Origin: Paracentrotus lividus
Lineage: Eukaryota; Echinodermata; Echinoidea; Camarodonta; Echinidae
Assembly (NCBI GenBank): GCA_940671915.1
Contig: CALNVZ010003434.1
Span: 44,358,155 to 44,422,154, forward strand
DNA length: 64,000 nucleotides
Direction: 5' to 3'
The position numbers were made by a program, and so were the translations under genes. Shown here one piece after another: positions 48,901 through 56,230 of this stretch. The notes below the pieces were generated by a model that searched no databases, was not told the DNA's origin, and worked only from the letters and a program-made list of their open reading frames with translations. Position 1 is the stretch's first letter. Each line of letters starts with the position of its first letter.

Positions 48901-51900
48901 TGGGTTTATTAAGGAGGGGCTTAGTAGCCTGTAGTAGGAGGAGCTTAGATGCAGGAGGCGGAGTCTTCTTCAGAGCTGATAGAGGTGTTGTTCTGGTCGG
49001 TTCTGACTTTGATGCAGTCACCTTAGATTCCTCAATAGATTTCTGGAAGGATTTGTTTGGAGTGTTGCGTTGGTGTTTTCTAGTTTGTGCAGAAAGTGAA
49101 ATAAAAAGAGTATTGATTGCAACATAACAACTTACACATGTAATATATTCTTAAGCAAGTCATTCTATCTCCACTCTACCACGTACAAGGAGGTAACCGG
49201 TGTACTAGTGTTGAAGCATCTTGAGCATCACAATATGAAGGCACTATTTATATAATTCACCTAAATATATACACAAGAATAAACAATACTAAAACTCAAG
49301 CATTCACAAATAATCAAAGCGTTGTTTCTTTTTCTTTCAATTGATATGATTCTACAACCATGTTAAAATGCCATCATTCTAATCCAATTTTGAATGCATG
49401 ACATTCTTATCCAATTTTGAATGCATGAAGTCTAATAACAATCCAAAATGATCCAACATAGACAAGGAAGCATCATAGAACTGTTCTGGATGTCTTTACT
49501 AAATCCTCCAATGGCTGTCCAAGACCAAGTTGCAACTTAGGACTAGACAATCCCTTCTGGGATGTAATAATCTATTTACTAGTACCTTTATTCTTTAACT
49601 TGGATCCTCCTAAGCAGCTCAAGACCTGGCAGCACCATAGGACCTAGTCCTATTCTTCTGGTGATCTCTTCACTCTATTCTACAAACCTTACTTACTTTT
49701 AACTTGGATCTCCTAGTGCAGCTCCAAGACCAGGCAGCACCATAGGACCTAGTCCTATTCCTCTCGGTAGTGTCTTTGGACCTGATCTACTAGTACCTTT
49801 ACTTACTTTAACTTGATCCTCCTAGGCAGCTCCAAGACTGGCAGGCAACCATAGGACCTAGTCCTATTCATTCTGGTGATCTCTTCACTCTATCTACCAA
49901 ACCTTTACTTACTTTTAACTTGGATCCTCCTAGTGCAGCTCCAAGACCAGGCAGCACCATAGGACCTAGTCCTATTCCTCCCGGTAGTGTCTTTGACCCT
50001 GATCTACTAGACCTTTACTTACTTTTAACTTGGATCCTCCTAGTGCAGCTCCAAGACTACAAGCACCATAGGACCTAGTCCTATCCTCCCGGTGATCTTT
50101 TCACTCTATTCTACTAGAACCTTTACTTACTTTTAACTTGGTCCTCCTAGTGCAGCTCCAAGACTAGGCAGCACCATAGGACCTAGTCCTATTCCTCCCG
50201 GTGATCTTTTCACTCTATTTCTACTAGAACCTTTACTTACTTTTAACTTGGGTCCTCCTAGTGCAGCTCCAAGACCAGGCAGCACCATAGGACCTAGTCC
50301 TATTCTTCTGGTGATCTCTTCACTCTATCTTACTAGAAACCTTTACTTACTTTTAACTTGGATCCTTCCTTAGTGCAGCTCCAAGACCAGGCAGCCACCA
50401 TAGGCCTAGTCCTATCCTCCCGGTGATCTTTTCACTCTATTCTACTAGAACCTTACTTACTTTTAACTTGGATCCTCTAGTGCAGCTCCAAGACCAGGCA
50501 GCACCATAGGACCTCNNNNNNNNNNNNNNNNNNNNNNNNNAGTCCTATCCCTCCCGGTGATCTTTTCACTCTATTCTACTAGAACCTTTACTTACTTTTA
50601 ACTTGGATCCTCCTAGTGCAGCTCCAAGACTAGGCAGCACCATAGGACCTAGTCCTATTCCTCCCGGTGATCTTTTCACTCTATTCTACTAGAACCTTTA
50701 CTTACTTTTAACTTGGGTCCTCCTAGTGCAGCTCCAAGACCAGGCAGCACCATAGGACCTAGTCCTATTCATTCTGGTGATCTCTTCACTCTATTCTACT
50801 AGAACCTTTACTTACTTTTAACTTGGATCCTCCTAGTGCAGCTCCAAGACCAGGCAGCACCATAGGACCTAGTCCTATCCCTCCCGGTGATCTTTTCACT
50901 CTATTCTACTAGAACCTTTACTTACTTTTAACTTGGGTCCTCCTAGTGCAGCTCTAAGACCAGGCAGCACCATAGGACCTAGTCCTATTCCTCCTGGTGG
51001 TCTCTTCACTCTATTCTACTAGAACCTTTACTTACTTTTAACTTGGATCCTCCTAGTGCAGCTCCAAGACCCGGCAGCACCATAGGACCTAGTCCTATTC
51101 CTCCTGGTGGTCTCTTAGGACCTGGTTTACTTGCAGGTTGAGGTGCAGGTGCTTTCACAGGAGTCTTTTCTTCTTCCTCTTCCTCTTCTTCATCTATGCT
51201 TGATCTCTGAGCTCTAGGTTCTGTGAAAACCAAATAAACATTACGTTAAAGCTACAATCTTTAAATTGATTGCATTATCAATAAGCGACAGTTTTTTGCA
51301 GTTTGCATGATCTGTAAATCTATTAGTTTGTGATGGAATGGAATGGAATGGACCTTATGAATGGACATAGGAAGTCTGACCTCAAACAAAGAATGAATGA
51401 TCATAAAGCCAGGGTTGCTTCAGAAAACAACTTGGTACAAGTTTTTATTTTTCCAAAGTTTTTAAAACTTGAATGCTTAGTCATCCATGACAGTACAGAT
51501 AGGTATAATTTTGGTATCACTGGATATGAGTTACTCTTTGTCATGATATAGAAATTAATGACACATAAGTAATACAATTTTAATACGCGGCTCTCAAAGT
51601 TGGGTTTACCTTTTTTTGGGAATTAATGTACTCTATAACCATGCCCGTTATAGCACCTCACCTGTAGAATCTACAAACATCCATTTAGATTTATCTTCAT
51701 CCCCTGCTGAGGATCGTTTAGTCTTTGGTCTTCTCTGAGCTAAGGGACCAACCCTACTCAGTCTGGCCCTAGACTTCTGAGCTTCTACATCTAGTGTCTC
51801 CTTTGGATCAATACCCTGTAAGAATGAAATTGATAAATATTGATCTTATTAGCTTTCAAAACAAATATCATTCAAAGATTTCACTGGTGGTAGAACGATT

Positions 51901-54900
51901 AGCAGTGGAAGGTTTCATGATACACCAAGTATTCATCCATGAGGTTATGAGTGCTCCTGAAAAGGACCTAGACACCCTTGACATTTGAGTGAGCATGTTC
52001 TCACATTCTTCAGACACGTCAAGAATGAGTAGGTCCTCTTCAGGACCACTTATAACCTCAAGAAAGAATACTCGATGCACCATGAATCTTTCCAAACAAC
52101 TTTCTAACTTGTTAAAAGTGCATACATGCATAAACCCACAATATTTCCCTAAGGTCTACATGAATCACGTTTGTTTCCCTCAAAATTGCAAAGATTTCAT
52201 CTCACTCCTGCAACCTTTAAAAATTAATTCTATTTTCACTGACACTTCTTTATAATGAAAATTACAAATTGCAATGAAACAATTGCCAGTTTGCGCATGA
52301 GAGGAGTGATCATACATTTCTTTTCATGTTACCAATTTTAAGATTTCAATGATTATTTTTATTGCAAGTGTTCAGATTCCAGGAACATTCAATGTTCCGC
52401 AACCGCCTTAATTTTTATTTGTCAGTGATTTTTGCTCTTTTCGGTTTAGCTATAAACAACAAAGAAAATAATCAATGAAATACAATGTAGATGTCTGGTG
52501 TAGACTATTAGAACAAAAAATATTTCACACACACCAGCAATCTAACACATATATGTTTTGCATGTAGATTACAATGAAATCGAAATACAACAAATAATAG
52601 ACATATAGAAAGAGGTTTAGAAACTGTTTTCAAATCCCACACTCTTACCTGAAGTATAATTAAGTTTAGTTTTTAAAATCAATCAAACACAAAATGTATT
52701 GTAAGACATTATAATATAATACTGAAACATACTCCTTGAAAACTGACAAACTACATTCATATATCCTGGTTTCTAAACCCTTTGACACCTGAAAGACATC
52801 ACCATGGCAACCATTATATCATTAAAGAGTTCCCTCCCACTGTGTTATCAGCAGGGTTTGGTGTAACACAGATCTACAAAGTAAACAGCTGCACAACTTA
52901 TGTTACCTGTACACACACGCAGAGTATACATGCAGTGGGTCTATTACCAGTGTGGCCTTGTATCAGTGACATAACATTTCCTTCTGACAAAATTGCTCAG
53001 GATTTGTTTTGTGTAAAAAGTGGGGTAAGGGATACATTGTAGGGTTGTAACAGATTTTTATGTCTAGATTAATAGGGTTAGGTTTAGGATACGGGATAGT
53101 GTTAAGTCCAGGGTAAGAGTTAGTCATTTGATTAGTCTACAGAATTTACAGCAGAGCAATTGTCGCTGGAGTAAATGTGATAGAATCCTTGTATCGTATC
53201 AATATTGAAAGTGATCCCAGGGTGCGCCTCTAGCTACAACACAGTTTTATACATTTCCCCCTCTATAAATAAATATCATAATCATACAATCTTTGTTTCA
53301 AGATCAATATTGAAAATTAAACAACTATATTATGTACATGTACATGTACCCCCACCCCAAAGAAAATTAGGTTAAAATATAATGAACAAACAAAGATTAT
53401 TAAACTATTGCTCTATTTCCAAGCTTGATATATCATCACCCACAGTACTAATGGAAGGATAGGTGTCATAAATGGATTAGTCGTCTGTAAAACCCACTCT
53501 AGGCTGGGTCGGCTCTGATTTTAATTGAATAAGGTTTTTTGTCTGCCTGCAGCTTACATTCTATCCACTGATGAATCACAGTCCATCCTTTAATCTTCCC
53601 TAATCTCCTCTCAAAAATAGACTTGCCTAAAATAGGATTGTATCTTCCTATTCACAGACACAGTGTTGCTACATGTACACAGTATAATAAGGCCATGAGT
53701 TTCTAATCAAATTTTGCTACTACCATGTTGTAAAGACTATTGCCTGGAGTATTGTAATATCTACTTTTTTCTTCTCAAATAATATGACCACACATACTTT
53801 GTAGCTTTATAACTATATATATATACATGTATATGTACAGTCTTATAAACTTAAAACAACATAAGAAAAGCATTTTTTTTTCAGATGAAATATTTGGATA
53901 GGATTACATAATTCCACAATGCACTAGGATATTGCAGTTGAATTCTTTGCAATCAATAACACATGGATATACATTTTGCGTATATTAAGCCCACATGTAC
54001 ATGTATGCACATGTACTTGGGCGGGTAAAATGCCATTTGGTCTAAACCCAGTTTAACTAATGCCTGTTTGATGTCATTCCACAAGGTCCAATTCCATTAC
54101 GTCTATAACCAGTTTGTCTAATTACCCTTTAATCTAATTGCTAATTTGCCCATTTACCATTTTGTCTAATGTCCAGTTCATCTAATGTCCATTTGGTCAA
54201 TTCCTGCAACAAACTGGCAATAACCTAAATATTAATTTGGTTATTGGACAAATTAACAATCACACCAAGTGGTCATTAGACCAAGTATGTATTAGAATAA
54301 AGGGAAATTAGACCAATCTGTTAGTAGACCAAATTGGTTTAGCCCATGTGGTATTAGACAATCAGAGAATTGGACCAACTGCTGTTAGACCAAGTGGATA
54401 TAAACACTTTTAGGCAGGGGTCTATGTGTGAATATAGCAAAATCAGCTTAAAAGTTACAGGTTGAAAAATAAAAATGCATAATTCATGAAAATAAACAGT
54501 AAATCTTACCAGCTCTGCAAGGAATGTCTCAAAATCTGGTACATCTTCTTTCTTCTTCTTTTGTGAACTCTTCTCTGATATACTTGAGGCATTACTCTGT
54601 AACAATGAGAAGATCAATCATAATTAAACTTTCTACTGAAAATAATCAAGACAATATACCATACTCATATTCTTATCATGATATGCATACTAACATAAGC
54701 CAATATTTTCGCGTACAGATATTTTCTCAATTTTGGTCTAGTTTGAGAAATTCACTAGTAGATTAATTCACAATTTTTGTGATGTTTTTGTTACTATTAT
54801 AGGCTTATATTGAAGTGGAAATTTGTGCAAAGATGGAAAATAAAACCATAATGAAAATAACCACTCATACAGTATATGTTTTCAAGTGCAGTGCACTAAG

Positions 54901-56197
54901 TACATAGTGTTAGCAAAAACATAATTTCTAGTGAAAAAAACAACAAACATTTTTCAATGTATCAAAATTAAAATAAAAGCAAGCTCATCTACATTTCAAC
55001 ATTACATTTCAACCACTGCATTACAATCTTTGAAGGCTAGTCAATTGAACTGCAATTGAAGCTATAGGTTTTTCATGAATAATAAGTGCTGTGCTCAACA
55101 ATGGACTTTGAACATGATAATACACTGTTATAAACCATACCTCTGTGTGATGTGTCTTTCCATCTGTTACCGTCATATGATCATCCGTTTCATCAACAGT
55201 TTCTACACAACAATCTTCTACATTTATGGTAACAGTTCTTGAATCTACATTGTCTTTGGTGTCTGCACTGGAATCTTTTTCATCTACTTCTTCCTTCTCC
55301 TCCTCTTCCTTCTCCTGCTCTTCCTTTTCCTCTTCCTTTTCCTCCTCCTCTTCTTCTTCTTCCTCCTCCTCTTCTTCTTCCTCCTCCTCCTTACTCTCGT
55401 CTCTGTCTACAACATCCTCTAAGTTTACTGATTTGTCTTTATCGACATCATCGTCTATCCTCGGAAATAGATCTTCCTCTCCATCATCATCTTTCTTTCC
55501 ATCTCCATGGCCATGGTGATCCGATGAAACACTTTCCTCCGCTCCCTTCGTCTCAAATTCCTTGGATAAATCTTCTGGCTCCTCGTCATCGATGTCGCTT
55601 GATGACGCAGAACCCGTCTCGATCTCATCATTAGCTGATGTATTAAGTGTGCCATCATCTTCTCGTGTACTCTGTGAATTCGTTACTACACTATCACCAT
55701 CAAGTGTACCATCGTCTTCATGTCGACTCTGTAATTCTGTGACAACGATCTCACCACTCAATGGGTCAGCCATAGCGGTAGTAGAGCAATCGTCATCAAG
55801 AGGCCAAGGGTTATATGCTGGAGAGGCGTCACTCAGGTCGTCAGGGTAATCATCCAGAAGTCGTGTGTCCCGGATCTTTGTCACAAACTCATCCTGTAAA
55901 GTGATTGGTGCAAATGAATGAATGAATGATGCGTGAATGAAACATACATGTAGCATTGTGAGGTCATGAATCATTGTGAAACAAGCACAGTGTTCAAATA
56001 GGCAAAAAAAACATTCCATTTTCATCAAATATTTTGTAGTAAAAAGTAAAAACTTCTTCTTGTTATTATTATGTTCATTGTACAATCAGTTCAGTCATTT
56101 TAGCTGCTTCTTTTAAGTGCCAGAAACTTTAAACAAACTAACAAAACTATAGGCCTAGGTGCTTTAACTTCATCAAGATTCATGAAAGTTCTAATTT

Positions 56198-56230
<33 letters not shown>

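Noticed and set aside
37994-50540. A large natural palindrome or CRISPR-like regular array
   Set aside because: The palindrome is explained by gap filling. The regular units are a eukaryotic minisatellite without unique spacers.
55226-55849. Plus-strand Ser/Pro-rich frames of 95-131 codons
   Set aside because: They are antisense shadows of the Glu/Asp-rich exon 55141-55893.
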